Source of the DNA: an uncultured Clostridia bacterium
GTDB lineage: Bacteria; Bacillota; Clostridia; Peptostreptococcales; Anaerovoracaceae
NCBI GenBank assembly: GCA_934271235.1
Contig: CAKQQT010000027.1
Span: forward strand, 1 to 24,361
Reading direction: 5' to 3'
Length of the DNA stretch: 24,361 nt
Of the stretch, positions 7,450 to 13,506 are shown in pieces (the first letter of the stretch is position 1; each line of letters begins with the position of its first letter). A model generated the notes under the pieces. That model had not been told where the DNA came from. It ran no database searches and worked only from the letters and a program-made list of their open reading frames with translations. The position numbers were made by a program, and so were the translations under genes.

Positions 7450-7478
7450 TTTCGGTTTTCGCGTGAATGTGATACAAT
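7450..7478 (+). promoter_or_regulatory. Promoter of the oxidoreductase/DUF1294 pair
   Basis: The -10 box TACAAT is at 7473-7478, with a poor -35 (TTTCGG at 7450-7455, 17-bp spacing). The stretch GTGATACAATGTCCTT closely matches GTGGTATAATGTCCTT before the COG0523 gene at 10879-10894, which supports it as a real shared promoter element. Confidence 0.55.
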
Positions 7479-7484
7479 GTCCTT

Positions 7485-7721
7485 GGCACTGCGAGTTGAA
7501 GCCCTAGCCCGCTGATTGGCAAGCGTAAGCGAAGTCAGAGGCGAGGCAGGTCTCACGCCAAGAAGTGCAGCGCTTTAGCGCGTGGCACTTTAAGGTAGCC
7601 GGCTAGGAACAAGTCGTAGAAGGCGAGCGGCGAGCCGAAAGGCGAAGACAGAGCCGCACAGCGACCGGGCCAATACAAGGGTAGACAGTAAAAAAGAGTT
7701 AGCAGATACGAGGTGACAGAT
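7485..7721 (+). ncRNA. Long structured 5' leader, candidate cis-acting RNA
   Basis: About 235 nt without an open frame, full of complementary arms. CTTGGC (7482-7487) pairs with GCCAAG (7557-7562). AGTGC-a-GCGC-TTTA-GCGC-gtg-GCACT forms a strong hairpin at about 7562-7590. GTCG pairs with CGAC around an inner GCGGC/GCCGC stem that closes on GCC-GAAA-GGC (about 7608-7664). A repeated core, GGCRAGC, loop, GCGMAGWCAGAG, occurs at 7518-7541 and 7629-7654, and again in the leader at 10965-10989. The leader ends 10 bp before the ribosome binding site of the oxidoreductase. No known riboswitch consensus that I remember fits. Ligand and function are unknown. Confidence 0.5.
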
Positions 7722-8402
7722 ATGAAGATTTTATTGATTTCGGGAAGTCCGCATAAAGAGGGGACCACATCGATCCTGGTCAAGGCCTTTACTAAGGGGG
7801 CGGAAAACTCCGGACACGAAGTATATCATTTTAACGCGGGGCAGAAAGAGGTGCATCCGTGCATTGCCTGCGAACGGTGCCACAGCGCGGTATCAGCCTG
7901 TGTGTTCCGGGACGATTTTGACGAGATCCGCGAAAAACTGATCGAGGCAGATGCGGTCGTTTTCGTGTCGCCGATCTACTATTACGGTCTGACGGCGCAG
8001 ATCAAGGCAGTGATCGATCGCTTCTATGCCATCAATGAACAGATCCGCACGGCAAAGAAGGCCGCGCTTTTGATGGCTTGCGGCGATACGACCATGGAGT
8101 CCGCGGAGTGCGCGGCAGCACCGTATTACGGGATGGTCGACTATCTGGGCTGGGAAGTTGCCGATGTCATCGCGGCAAAGGGATGCTACACGGCAGAGGA
8201 CATCGTGAACACCGAATACCCGGATCAGGCTTATGAGCTCGGACGGACGATCCTCGGCGTGCCGCAGCCGGAAGAACATCCGAACGCAGCCGGCAGTCTC
8301 GAAGAACTGGTGGCCAGATTCGCAAGCTTTTCCGACCTTGCGGAGGAAGTCATCCGTGAAACACAGGAAAAAGAGGGGTTCTTGGAGGGCTATAACGATT
8401 AG
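7722..8402 (+). CDS. Flavodoxin-fold NAD(P)H-dependent oxidoreductase, iron-sulfur flavoprotein-like
   Basis: 226 residues from ATG 7722 (GAGGTG at 7710-7715, 6-nt spacer; the in-frame GTG at 7713 overlaps that site and is rejected). The N terminus MKILLISGSPHKEGTTS holds the FMN phosphate-binding loop of the NADPH-dependent FMN reductase / flavodoxin_2 family. FVSPIYYYGLTAQIKAVIDRF is the matching second flavin loop (seen in part as SPIYYYGLTAQIKAVIDRF, about residues 86-104). Between them sits a cysteine cluster, HPCIACERCHSAVSAC, spaced C-x2-C-x2-C-x6-C. It resembles the compact 4Fe-4S site of archaeal Isf proteins, so a cluster is possible but not proven. Cytosolic. First gene after the structured leader, followed 9 bp later by the DUF1294 gene. 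Confidence 0.85.
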   Translation: MKILLISGSPHKEGTTSILVKAFTKGAENSGHEVYHFNAGQKEVHPCIACERCHSAVSACVFRDDFDEIREKLIEADAVVFVSPIYYYGLTAQIKAVIDRFYAINEQIRTAKKAALLMACGDTTMESAECAAAPYYGMVDYLGWEVADVIAAKGCYTAEDIVNTEYPDQAYELGRTILGVPQPEEHPNAAGSLEELVARFASFSDLAEEVIRETQEKEGFLEGYND

Positions 8403-8411
8403 GAGATCCGT

Positions 8412-8675
8412 ATGAAAGAAATTTTACTCTATCTTGCAGCGATCAACGTGGTCACGTTTTTGGTATATGGGCTCGATAAATGGAAAGCCAAGCAGGGCGC
8501 CTGGCGCATCAAGGAATCGACGCTGCTGCTTTTGGCGGCGGTCGGCGGCTCGGTCGGCGCGCTGCTCGGCATGCAGACTTTTCGCCATAAGACCAAACAC
8601 CTGCAATTTACCGTCGGCGTGCCGCTGATCCTGCTCGTGCAGATCGGACTGGCTGTGTGGTGGCTGCTGCGGTAG
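8412..8675 (+). CDS. DUF1294 small membrane protein
   Basis: 87 residues, with AGGAG just before ATG 8412 overlapping the stop of the preceding gene, so the two are coupled. DUF1294 features are clear: an N-terminal helix (YLAAINVVTFLVYGLD) ending in YGLDKWKAKQGAWRIKE, then a glycine-rich helix (LLAAVGGSVGALLGM), then FRHKTKHLQF and a last helix. That gives three membrane segments with a conserved basic loop. The function of DUF1294 is not established. A terminator at 8730 closes this two-gene unit. Confidence 0.88.
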   Translation: MKEILLYLAAINVVTFLVYGLDKWKAKQGAWRIKESTLLLLAAVGGSVGALLGMQTFRHKTKHLQFTVGVPLILLVQIGLAVWWLLR

Positions 8676-8729
8676 ACACGCGCCGCGCACAAAGCGTGTG
8701 AAGCGCAAGATACATTGAAAATGCAAAAA

Positions 8730-8765
8730 AAGCGGCGTTCCTTACGGGATCGGCCGCTTCTTTTG
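8730..8765. terminator. Rho-independent terminator after the DUF1294 gene
   Basis: AAGCGGC (8730-8736) pairs with GCCGCTT (8753-8759), followed by CTTTT. A run of A's on the left gives a T-run on the minus strand, so it can also stop the convergent flavodoxin operon. Confidence 0.8.
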
Positions 8766-8831
8766 ATGAGCTAATGCTAATGAGTTAACGTGGATCGCTT
8801 TGTATGGAGCCGTTTGCGGCGGGCTTCTTTG

Positions 8832-9251
8832 CTATGCGAGAGCGGCGCCGAGCTTCTGGCAAGCTTCTTTGGCTTCGTCGTCCGGAGCTTCGTTGCAGAT
8901 GACATAATCGCAAGCGAACAGCATACCGGCGTCGTCACAGCGTTTTTCCCAAAGACGCATCCATTCGCCGTCTCCCCAGCCGTAAGAGCCGAAAAGGGCG
9001 ATCTTCTTGCCGCGCAGTTTCGGTTCGCAGGCATCGAACATCGGCGCGAATTCAGTTTCCTCTAATTCTTCCGCGCCCATGGATGGGCAGCCGAACGCGA
9101 TCGCGTCAAACTGACCGACCAGATCGGCGTTGAACTCTGCTGCGGTGTAGACGCTGACTTCTGCGCCGGCAGCCTTCGCGCCCTCTGCGACCTGATTCGC
9201 CATTTCTTCGGTATTACCGGTTCCGCTCCAATATACAACTGCTGTTTTCAT
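8832..9251 (-). CDS. Flavodoxin
   Basis: 139 residues, the length of a short-chain flavodoxin, a small FMN electron carrier that often replaces ferredoxin when iron is scarce. The phosphate loop WSGTGNTEEMA (residues 8-18) is exact for the family. The two flavin-stacking loops are FGCPSMGAEELEE (about 53-65) and FGSYGWGDGEW (about 87-97), the second with the usual aromatic residues. Acidic and cytosolic. The start has an AGAGG site about 10 nt upstream. It lies 91 bp downstream of the DUF3793 gene on the same strand, with no terminator seen between, so both are probably transcribed from the operator-controlled promoter at 10123-10151. That fits iron-responsive control. Confidence 0.93.
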   Translation of the reverse strand: MKTAVVYWSGTGNTEEMANQVAEGAKAAGAEVSVYTAAEFNADLVGQFDAIAFGCPSMGAEELEETEFAPMFDACEPKLRGKKIALFGSYGWGDGEWMRLWEKRCDDAGMLFACDYVICNEAPDDEAKEACQKLGAALA

Positions 9252-9342
9252 GTAAAAGTACCTCTTCTTTCCGTATTTTGTGTGATGTCAGGATTGCGAC
9301 GATGCGCAGCGCGACAAAACAGGCCCGAGCCGGACGTTTTCC

Positions 9343-9891
9343 TTATGCCGCGATCGTCAGCTGACAGACGGTCTTCCCTTTTTGGAACATCAGGCGGTAC
9401 ATCTGCTTGCATTTGTCGAACTTGCGGAATGTTTTGCGTGCCTCGCATTCGTCACAGTAAACTTTCCAGCAGCCGCTGCATTTGCAGTTTTTGCCGCTGT
9501 TCTGAATGTAGCCCATGACATCCCCCGGCGGATAGCCGAGAAAAAGTCCGATCTCGTGCGGAAACTCTCCGGTACGGCCGATGCGGTCTGCAAGGTGGGC
9601 GATGGCACTCTCCGCGGAAAGATCGGTATAGCCGAATTTTTTGAGGATACAGGCGGATGTCATGTTCGCGAGATCACGTTCCAGATTCTTCTTGCGGTAT
9701 ACATAGATCAGCGCGCTGTTTGCCGTCTTGCGCAGGAGCGTCAGGCTGACGCCTTTTGCTTCCAGCATTTCATTCAGGCGGAAGAGCTGATCGTATAATT
9801 CTGTCTCGGACGCAAAGCTGTAATTAAAGAGATTTGCGGTTTTCAGCGACGCCAGAGTCGGCGCGCAGTGATTGATCAGATAATATTCCAT
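9343..9891 (-). CDS. DUF3793 family protein
   Basis: 182 residues. The C-terminal motif EIGLFLGYPPGDVMGYI followed by a cysteine-rich stretch (CKCSGCWKVYCDECEA) and a basic tail is the signature of DUF3793, a clostridial family. In my experience its genes often sit beside flavodoxin or iron-related genes. The Cys spacing C-x-C-x2-C-x5-C-x2-C looks able to bind a metal or cluster. This is seen in the sequence; the metal is inference. Function unknown, cytosolic. Start at ATG 9891 with AAGGA 9 nt upstream. First gene of the probable DUF3793-flavodoxin operon. Confidence 0.87.
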   Translation of the reverse strand: MEYYLINHCAPTLASLKTANLFNYSFASETELYDQLFRLNEMLEAKGVSLTLLRKTANSALIYVYRKKNLERDLANMTSACILKKFGYTDLSAESAIAHLADRIGRTGEFPHEIGLFLGYPPGDVMGYIQNSGKNCKCSGCWKVYCDECEARKTFRKFDKCKQMYRLMFQKGKTVCQLTIAA

Positions 9892-9995
9892 ATGTAAAAG
9901 TCCTTTTTGCTTACAGATTTGTTTGCGGATCCGATCGCTGCCGGTTAAGATCCCTTGCCGTGCGGAATCGCGATCACGCGCGCAGCTTCCAAAAT

Positions 9996-10019
9996 ATTGG
10001 TTAGCATATGCTAACCAAT
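9996..10019. promoter_or_regulatory. Perfect 24-bp palindromic operator, copy 1
   Basis: A fully symmetrical 24-bp sequence centred on GTTAGCATATGCTAAC with ATTG and CAAT arms. The core is identical to copy 2, 109 bp away centre to centre. It lies about 100 bp inside the transcribed leader of the DUF3793-flavodoxin operon. The TTAG...CTAA layout recalls DtxR/IdeR-type iron boxes, which fits the neighbouring genes; the regulator is not in the window. Confidence 0.75.
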
Positions 10020-10032
10020 GGGGAAAACTGAG

Positions 10033-10056
10033 GCGGGCGATCGGAAACCACCCGCC
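10033..10056 (-). other. Leader hairpin between the two operators
   Basis: GGCGGG and CCCGCC arms with a 12-nt loop. On the minus strand the stem is followed by TCAGTTTTCCCC, so it could act as a weak terminator or attenuator before operator copy 1. Confidence 0.35.
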
Positions 10057-10108
10057 GGATCGTTTTCAGATGACAATTAAAAATTTAAGCAGCATTTGCA
10101 GCTAATTG

Positions 10109-10124
10109 GTTAGCATATGCTAAC
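10109..10124. promoter_or_regulatory. Palindromic operator, copy 2, overlapping a -10 box
   Basis: GTTAGCATATGCTAAC, a perfect 16-bp palindrome preceded by AATTG as in copy 1. It overlaps the last two bases of the -10 box of the minus-strand promoter and covers the expected start of transcription. That is the classic position for a repressor site. Confidence 0.8.
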
Positions 10125-10151
10125 TATACAATAGAAAAAACTGTTTGTCAA
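10123..10151 (-). promoter_or_regulatory. Strong sigma-A promoter of the DUF3793-flavodoxin operon
   Basis: On the minus strand: a perfect TTGACA (10151-10146), a 17-bp spacer, and TATAGT (10128-10123). The -35 box lies inside the terminator hairpin of the upstream Bfd-like gene and the -10 box touches the operator. Confidence 0.8.
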
Positions 10152-10160
10152 CAGTTTTTT
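10135..10160. terminator. Hairpin terminator of the Bfd-like gene, symmetrical
   Basis: AAAAAACTGTT, a four-base loop, and AACAGTTTTTT form a short hairpin with A and T tails, so it reads as a terminator on both strands. On the minus strand the TGA stop codon of the Bfd-like gene lies within it. Confidence 0.7.
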
Positions 10161-10348
10161 GCTTCCTGCTGCAAAAGTTCTTCCAGCATTTCGCGGCAAG
10201 CGCCGCATTTGTTGCCGATATCCGCTTTTTCGCATAAGGTCTTCAGATCGGTGATCCGGTTTGCGCGGATGAATTCCTGCACCTCACCGAGCGTTTTTTT
10301 CTTACAGACACAGATCATATAATCCGGTCCCTTGCCATCCAGATACAT
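10148..10348 (-). CDS. Bfd-like (bacterioferritin-associated ferredoxin-type) [2Fe-2S] protein
   Basis: Small iron-sulfur protein. Bfd proteins pass electrons to bacterioferritin to release stored iron, and the same domain also occurs in nitrite reductase and NifU. I start at ATG 10348 (MYLDGKGPDY) because GGAGG precedes it with an 8-nt spacer. The frame runs on to ATG 10402, which lacks a good site. That gives 66 residues, matching the usual 60-75. The four cluster ligands are C13 and C15 (ICVCKKKT) and C48 and C51 (DIGNKCGACRE), in the Bfd order C-x-C...C-x2-C. The next genes on this strand (DUF3793, flavodoxin) and the palindromic operators suggest an iron-responsive group. No bacterioferritin gene is in the window. 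Confidence 0.85.
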   Translation of the reverse strand: MYLDGKGPDYMICVCKKKTLGEVQEFIRANRITDLKTLCEKADIGNKCGACREMLEELLQQEAKNC

Positions 10349-10501
10349 CTTGCCGGCCTCCTTGTGATTTTGGATCTGCGGCCCGAGATCCTCCGGCCGC
10401 ATGACTTCTTTTCATATTTTATACCCCTGCGGCGTACGGATCACACAAATGTACCATAAGTTTCCATTTTTCAAAACTACACACAAAACACACCTTTTCA
10501 T

Positions 10502-10531
10502 TTGATATTGAAAGTGATATAGTGGTATTAT
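10502..10531 (+). promoter_or_regulatory. Likely promoter of the ABM-domain gene
   Basis: TTGATA (10502-10507), 18-bp spacer, TATTAT (10526-10531). Other overlapping pairs are possible in this A+T-rich stretch. It lies 44 bp before the start codon. Confidence 0.5.
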
Positions 10532-10574
10532 ATTGATATAGAGTTGGAACAACAGAAAGGCGGTAAGCAAGAAA

Positions 10575-10856
10575 ATGGTTACGATTCATGCATTCTACAG
10601 AGCGGACAACCGTGAGATGATCCACAAGTTCTATGAAGAGGCAGCTGCGGCAGGCGTTATCGAAGCGTCAAGAAACGATGCCGGAAATTTAAGATATGAT
10701 TATTACTTCTCGGCAGAACGAGAGAATGAGATCCTGCTTGTGGAGAAGTGGGAGAGCAAGGAACACCAGCAGGCGCATTACGCAATGCCGCAGATGGAGA
10801 AACTTGCAAAGCTCAAGGAAAAATATAACATTAAGACCGAGATCGAAGAGCTGTGA
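10575..10856 (+). CDS. ABM-domain protein (putative quinol monooxygenase type)
   Basis: 93 residues, typical of single-domain antibiotic biosynthesis monooxygenase (ABM) proteins, which are dimeric ferredoxin-like folds. Visible family marks are the opening strand MVTIHAFYRAD, the central NLRYDYYFSAERENEILLVEKWES (seen in part as ENEILLVEKWES) and the SKEHQQAHYAMPQMEKL helix with the conserved W and H. Members include quinol monooxygenases and haem-degrading enzymes, so the exact reaction is open. Cytosolic. Site AAAGGCGG lies a little far (about 10 nt) from ATG 10575. It is divergent from the Bfd-like gene, and the next promoter begins 3 bp after its stop. Confidence 0.83.
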   Translation: MVTIHAFYRADNREMIHKFYEEAAAAGVIEASRNDAGNLRYDYYFSAERENEILLVEKWESKEHQQAHYAMPQMEKLAKLKEKYNIKTEIEEL

Positions 10857-10858
10857 CC

Positions 10859-10887
10859 TTTTCATTTTGGGAGAATCGTGGTATAAT
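10859..10887 (+). promoter_or_regulatory. Promoter of the His-rich COG0523 gene
   Basis: TTTTCA (10859-10864), 17-bp spacer, perfect TATAAT (10882-10887). The -10 region and the following GTCCTT match the promoter at 7473-7484. Confidence 0.65.
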
Positions 10888-10893
10888 GTCCTT

Positions 10894-11054
10894 ACACAGC
10901 GAGTGCCGAGTTAAAAACGACGGCAGAGCTGATGTAAGACAGATACCTAGAGTTTTTAGCGACTGGCAAGCCGCAGGCGCAGACAGAGGTTAGAACTCAC
11001 GGTATAATAGTTCTATCGATAAAAATTAAAATACTTCAGAGAGGGATGAATCAA
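10894..11054 (+). ncRNA. Structured 5' leader, candidate cis-acting RNA related to the one at 7485
   Basis: About 160 nt with two imperfect hairpins. The first uses TGCCG/CGGCA, extended by AGC/GCT and TTACA/TGTAA arms, 10887-10941. Its outer arm overlaps the expected start of transcription. The second joins ATACC/GGTAT and GAGTT/AACTC around CTG/CAG and GCC-gca-GGC (10943-11006). The inner part carries the core GGCAAGCC...GGCGCAGACAGAGG (10965-10989) shared with the leader of the flavodoxin-fold oxidoreductase. It precedes a GTPase expected to handle metals, so metal sensing is a natural guess but is not shown. A TATAAT at 11003-11008 could be a second promoter. Confidence 0.5.
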
Positions 11055-12287
11055 ATGATAAAGGTAGATATTTTTTCGGGATTTTTAGGAGCCGGTAAGA
11101 CGACGCTGATCAAGAAACTGATCGAAGAAGCTTACAAGGGTGAGCAGGTCGTGCTGATCGAAAACGAATTCGGCGAGATCGGCATTGACGGCGGCTTCCT
11201 CAAGGATTCCGGCGTAGAGATCAATGAAATGAATTCGGGCTGCATCTGCTGCAGTCTGGTCGGAGATTTCGGCAAAGCTTTGGAACAGGTCGTAGAGCAG
11301 TTCCATCCGGACCGTATCCTCATCGAACCGTCCGGCGTCGGCAAATTGAGCGATATCATTCAGGCAGTCGAAAATCTGGACCTTGCCGATGTCAAACTCA
11401 ACGGTTTCACGACGATCGTAGACGCAAAGAAAGCAAAGATCTATATGAAGAACTTCGGCGAATTTTTCAATAATCAGGTGGAGCATGCGTCATCTATCAT
11501 CCTCAGCCATACGAAAGGCATGGATGAAGATAAGCTCGCGCAAGTGGTCGCGCTGCTGCGGGAACACAATCCGCACGCGACGCTGATCACTACGGACTGG
11601 GATGCCTTAGACGGCAAGCAGATTCTGGCAGCGATGGAAAAGAGAGATACGATCGAAGAAGCGCTGCATCATCTGGCAGAAGAGCAGGAACACGCGCATC
11701 ACGATCACGACCATGACCATGAACACCATCATCATCACGATGACGATGATGACGACGAATGCTGCTGCGGCCATGACCACGAACACGAACACCATCATCA
11801 TCATCATCACGATGACGATGATGATGACGAATGCTGCTGCGGCCATGACCACGATCACGAACACGAACATCATCACGACCATGACCACGACCACGATGAA
11901 CATGACCATCATCATGAACATGAACATGAGCATCACCATCATCACGACCATGATCACGATGATCACTGCTGCTGCGGCCATGACCACGGACATGAAGGAC
12001 ATCACCACGCGGATGAAGTCTTTGACAGCATCGGTATCGAAACGCCGAAGAAATATACGATCGAAAAGATCGAAAAAGCTCTGGAAGCACTGGAAGATCC
12101 GCACGCTTACGGCTTTGTGCTCAGAGCAAAGGGTATCGTAGAGGGCGAAGACGGACAGTGGATCCACTTCGACTATGTACCGGGTGAACCGGATGTCAGA
12201 ACCGGCAGCGCAGAGATCACCGGAAGACTTTGCGTCATCGGCTCCAAACTGGAGGAAGACGCGATCCGCAAGCTGTTTGAAGCATAG
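11055..12287 (+). CDS. COG0523 (CobW-like) GTPase with long His/Asp/Cys metal-binding insert
   Basis: 410 residues. I start at ATG 11055 because GAGGG is properly spaced for it; ATG 11046 directly abuts that site. COG0523 proteins are GTP-driven metal chaperones or insertases for Zn, Co or Ni. Seen here: Walker A GFLGAGKTT (9-17), the switch region ENEFGEIGIDGG, the metal motif CICC (63-66), and IEPSGVGKLSD (about 96-106). The G4 region reads LSHTKGMDED instead of NKxD. Residues about 214-318 are an extreme His/Asp/Glu tract with three copies of CCCGHDH. Then comes the CobW C-terminal domain (AYGFVLRAKGIVEGEDGQW and on). Histidine tracts occur in this family and in HypB, but this one is unusually long and has added Cys triplets. 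Metal identity is not decided by the sequence. A second COG0523 gene follows 187 bp downstream. Confidence 0.92.
   Translation: MIKVDIFSGFLGAGKTTLIKKLIEEAYKGEQVVLIENEFGEIGIDGGFLKDSGVEINEMNSGCICCSLVGDFGKALEQVVEQFHPDRILIEPSGVGKLSDIIQAVENLDLADVKLNGFTTIVDAKKAKIYMKNFGEFFNNQVEHASSIILSHTKGMDEDKLAQVVALLREHNPHATLITTDWDALDGKQILAAMEKRDTIEEALHHLAEEQEHAHHDHDHDHEHHHHHDDDDDDECCCGHDHEHEHHHHHHHDDDDDDECCCGHDHDHEHEHHHDHDHDHDEHDHHHEHEHEHHHHHDHDHDDHCCCGHDHGHEGHHHADEVFDSIGIETPKKYTIEKIEKALEALEDPHAYGFVLRAKGIVEGEDGQWIHFDYVPGEPDVRTGSAEITGRLCVIGSKLEEDAIRKLFEA
11695..12009 (+). repeat. In-gene repeat encoding the His/Asp/CCCGHDH tract
   Basis: Low-complexity coding DNA of CAT/CAC, GAT/GAC and GAA codons. A block around GACGAATGCTGCTGCGGCCA, with the flanking Asp and His codons, is repeated (near 11752 and 11827), and a third variant is near 11965. 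Duplication by slippage or unequal crossing-over would explain the tract's length. Confidence 0.8.
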
Positions 12288-12372
12288 CACACAGCGCGGC
12301 ATCGCGTGGCGACCGCATGCGAGAGGAAACGCATGTGTGATAAAACGGCATGCGGGAGAAAATAAAACCTGA

Positions 12373-12408
12373 CAGAGGCAGACGCCAATACGCCTGCCTT
12401 TGTTCTTA
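12373..12408 (+). terminator. Probable weak terminator after the His-rich GTPase gene
   Basis: AGGCAG-a-CG pairs with CG-c-CTGCCT, followed by TTGTTCTT. A separate 8-bp inverted repeat (CCGCATGC at 12313-12320, GCATGCGG at 12348-12355) lies just upstream. The T-run is interrupted, so read-through to the next GTPase is likely. Confidence 0.5.
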
Positions 12409-12474
12409 TCCCGTGCGTGTGCGCAGGGCATACGGCGGGATGATCTGAGACGGCAAGAAAAGGAGTGAGCCAAA

Positions 12475-13431
12475 ATGGCACAACAAACAAGAGATATCCC
12501 GGTATACTTGTTTACCGGCTTTTTAGACGCAGGCAAGACTACGTTCATTCAGGAAACGCTGGAAGATCCGCAGTTTAACGACGGACAGAAGACGCTGATC
12601 CTGCTTTGCGAGGAGGGAGAGACCGAGCTTTCTCCGATCAAATTCGCGGCATCCGGCTGCAAGATCGTCACGGTTGACGAGGAAGAACAGCTGACCGAAA
12701 GTTATCTTGCGGAATTGCAGGAAAAACTGCAGTTTGAGCGGGTCGTCGTAGAATACAACGGCATGTGGACGCTGGACGCGTTTTACAGCGCTATGCCGCC
12801 GAGCTGGACGGTCTACCAGGAAATGACTTTCGCGGATGCGAGGACCTATCTGACCTATAACGCAAATATGCGGAATCTGGTCGTTGATAAGATCAAATCG
12901 ACGGAAACGATCGTGTTCAAGCATTTTACAAAGGTGATGGATAAGATGGCCTATCACAAGATCGTACGGGCCATCAACCGCCGCTGTGACATTATCTATG
13001 AATACGGTCCGAACGATGTGGAGATCGACAACATCGAAGATCCGCTGCCGTTCGACATCGACGCGCCGATCATCGAGATCGCGGATAAGGATTACGCGGT
13101 CTGGTACGCGGATATGACCGAGGAAGAAGCCAAGTATTACGGCAAGACCATCCGCTTCAAAGGCAGGAGCCTGCTCGGCGGCGGCCTTCTGGATGATGAA
13201 TTCGTCATCGGCCGCCATATCATGACCTGCTGTGTGGAAGATATCCAGTTCGGCGGGCTGGTCGCCAAGTACAAGGACGCACAGACCCTGGAGCACGGCG
13301 GCTGGGTCGATATGACCGCCACCATCGAACGGGAATACAACGAGATGTACAAAAGTGTCGGTCCGGTCTTTCATGTGATCCACGTGACCAAGATACCGCC
13401 GATCGCGGACGAGGTCGCGACGTTCTACTAG
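12475..13431 (+). CDS. COG0523-like GTPase fused to a YcgQ/DUF1980-like C-terminal domain
   Basis: 318 residues from ATG 12475 (AAGGAG site). The first half is a CobW-type P-loop domain: Walker A YLFTGFLDAGKTTFIQ, then LLCEEGETELSP where the usual ENEFG switch stands. It lacks the CxCC metal motif. VVVEYNGMWTLD replaces the typical IEPSG segment, so GTPase chemistry or regulation may differ. The last 120 residues (YYGKTIRFKGRSLL, DDEFVIGRHIMTCCVEDIQFGG, GGWVDMTATIE, PVFHVIHVTKIPP) resemble the small OB-like domain of YcgQ-type proteins (TIGR03943/DUF1980). I recall these as partners of membrane permeases in metal homeostasis. The conserved MTCC pair is present. Assignment of the second domain is from memory of its pattern. 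A paired metal-handling unit with the upstream GTPase is likely. Confidence 0.82.
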   Translation: MAQQTRDIPVYLFTGFLDAGKTTFIQETLEDPQFNDGQKTLILLCEEGETELSPIKFAASGCKIVTVDEEEQLTESYLAELQEKLQFERVVVEYNGMWTLDAFYSAMPPSWTVYQEMTFADARTYLTYNANMRNLVVDKIKSTETIVFKHFTKVMDKMAYHKIVRAINRRCDIIYEYGPNDVEIDNIEDPLPFDIDAPIIEIADKDYAVWYADMTEEEAKYYGKTIRFKGRSLLGGGLLDDEFVIGRHIMTCCVEDIQFGGLVAKYKDAQTLEHGGWVDMTATIEREYNEMYKSVGPVFHVIHVTKIPPIADEVATFY

Positions 13432-13451
13432 AAACGACGGCCGTACGGAGA

Positions 13452-13469
13452 TATTTTCCCGGGAAAATA
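13452..13469. promoter_or_regulatory. Perfect 18-bp palindrome upstream of phosphoketolase
   Basis: TATTTTCCCGGGAAAATA, a perfect inverted repeat with no loop, 37 bp before the phosphoketolase start. A shorter palindrome, CCGTACGG, lies just before it (13441-13448). The perfect symmetry suggests a dimeric regulator site; the regulator is unknown. Confidence 0.55.
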
Positions 13470-13506
13470 ACGGGAAGCTCAGAAATCATCAGACGGGAGG
13501 AAAAAG

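Noticed and set aside
8768..8787. TTAGC-type half-sites near the flavodoxin stop, resembling the operator at 10109
   Set aside because: Not palindromic and located at the 3' end of genes, where an operator makes little sense.
11003..11008. Second promoter (TATAAT with CAGACA at 17-bp spacing)
   Set aside because: The -35 matches only four of six bases and lies in the conserved RNA core; kept only as a remark.
10894..11054. Known NiCo or cobalamin riboswitch before the metal GTPase gene
   Set aside because: I looked for the conserved junction sequences as I remember them and did not find them. A covariance search would be decisive.
11607..12548. 313-codon minus-strand frame with long Val/Met runs that look like membrane helices
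   Set aside because: It is the complement of the His/Asp codon tract; the Val and Met runs arise simply from reading CAT and GAC repeats backwards.
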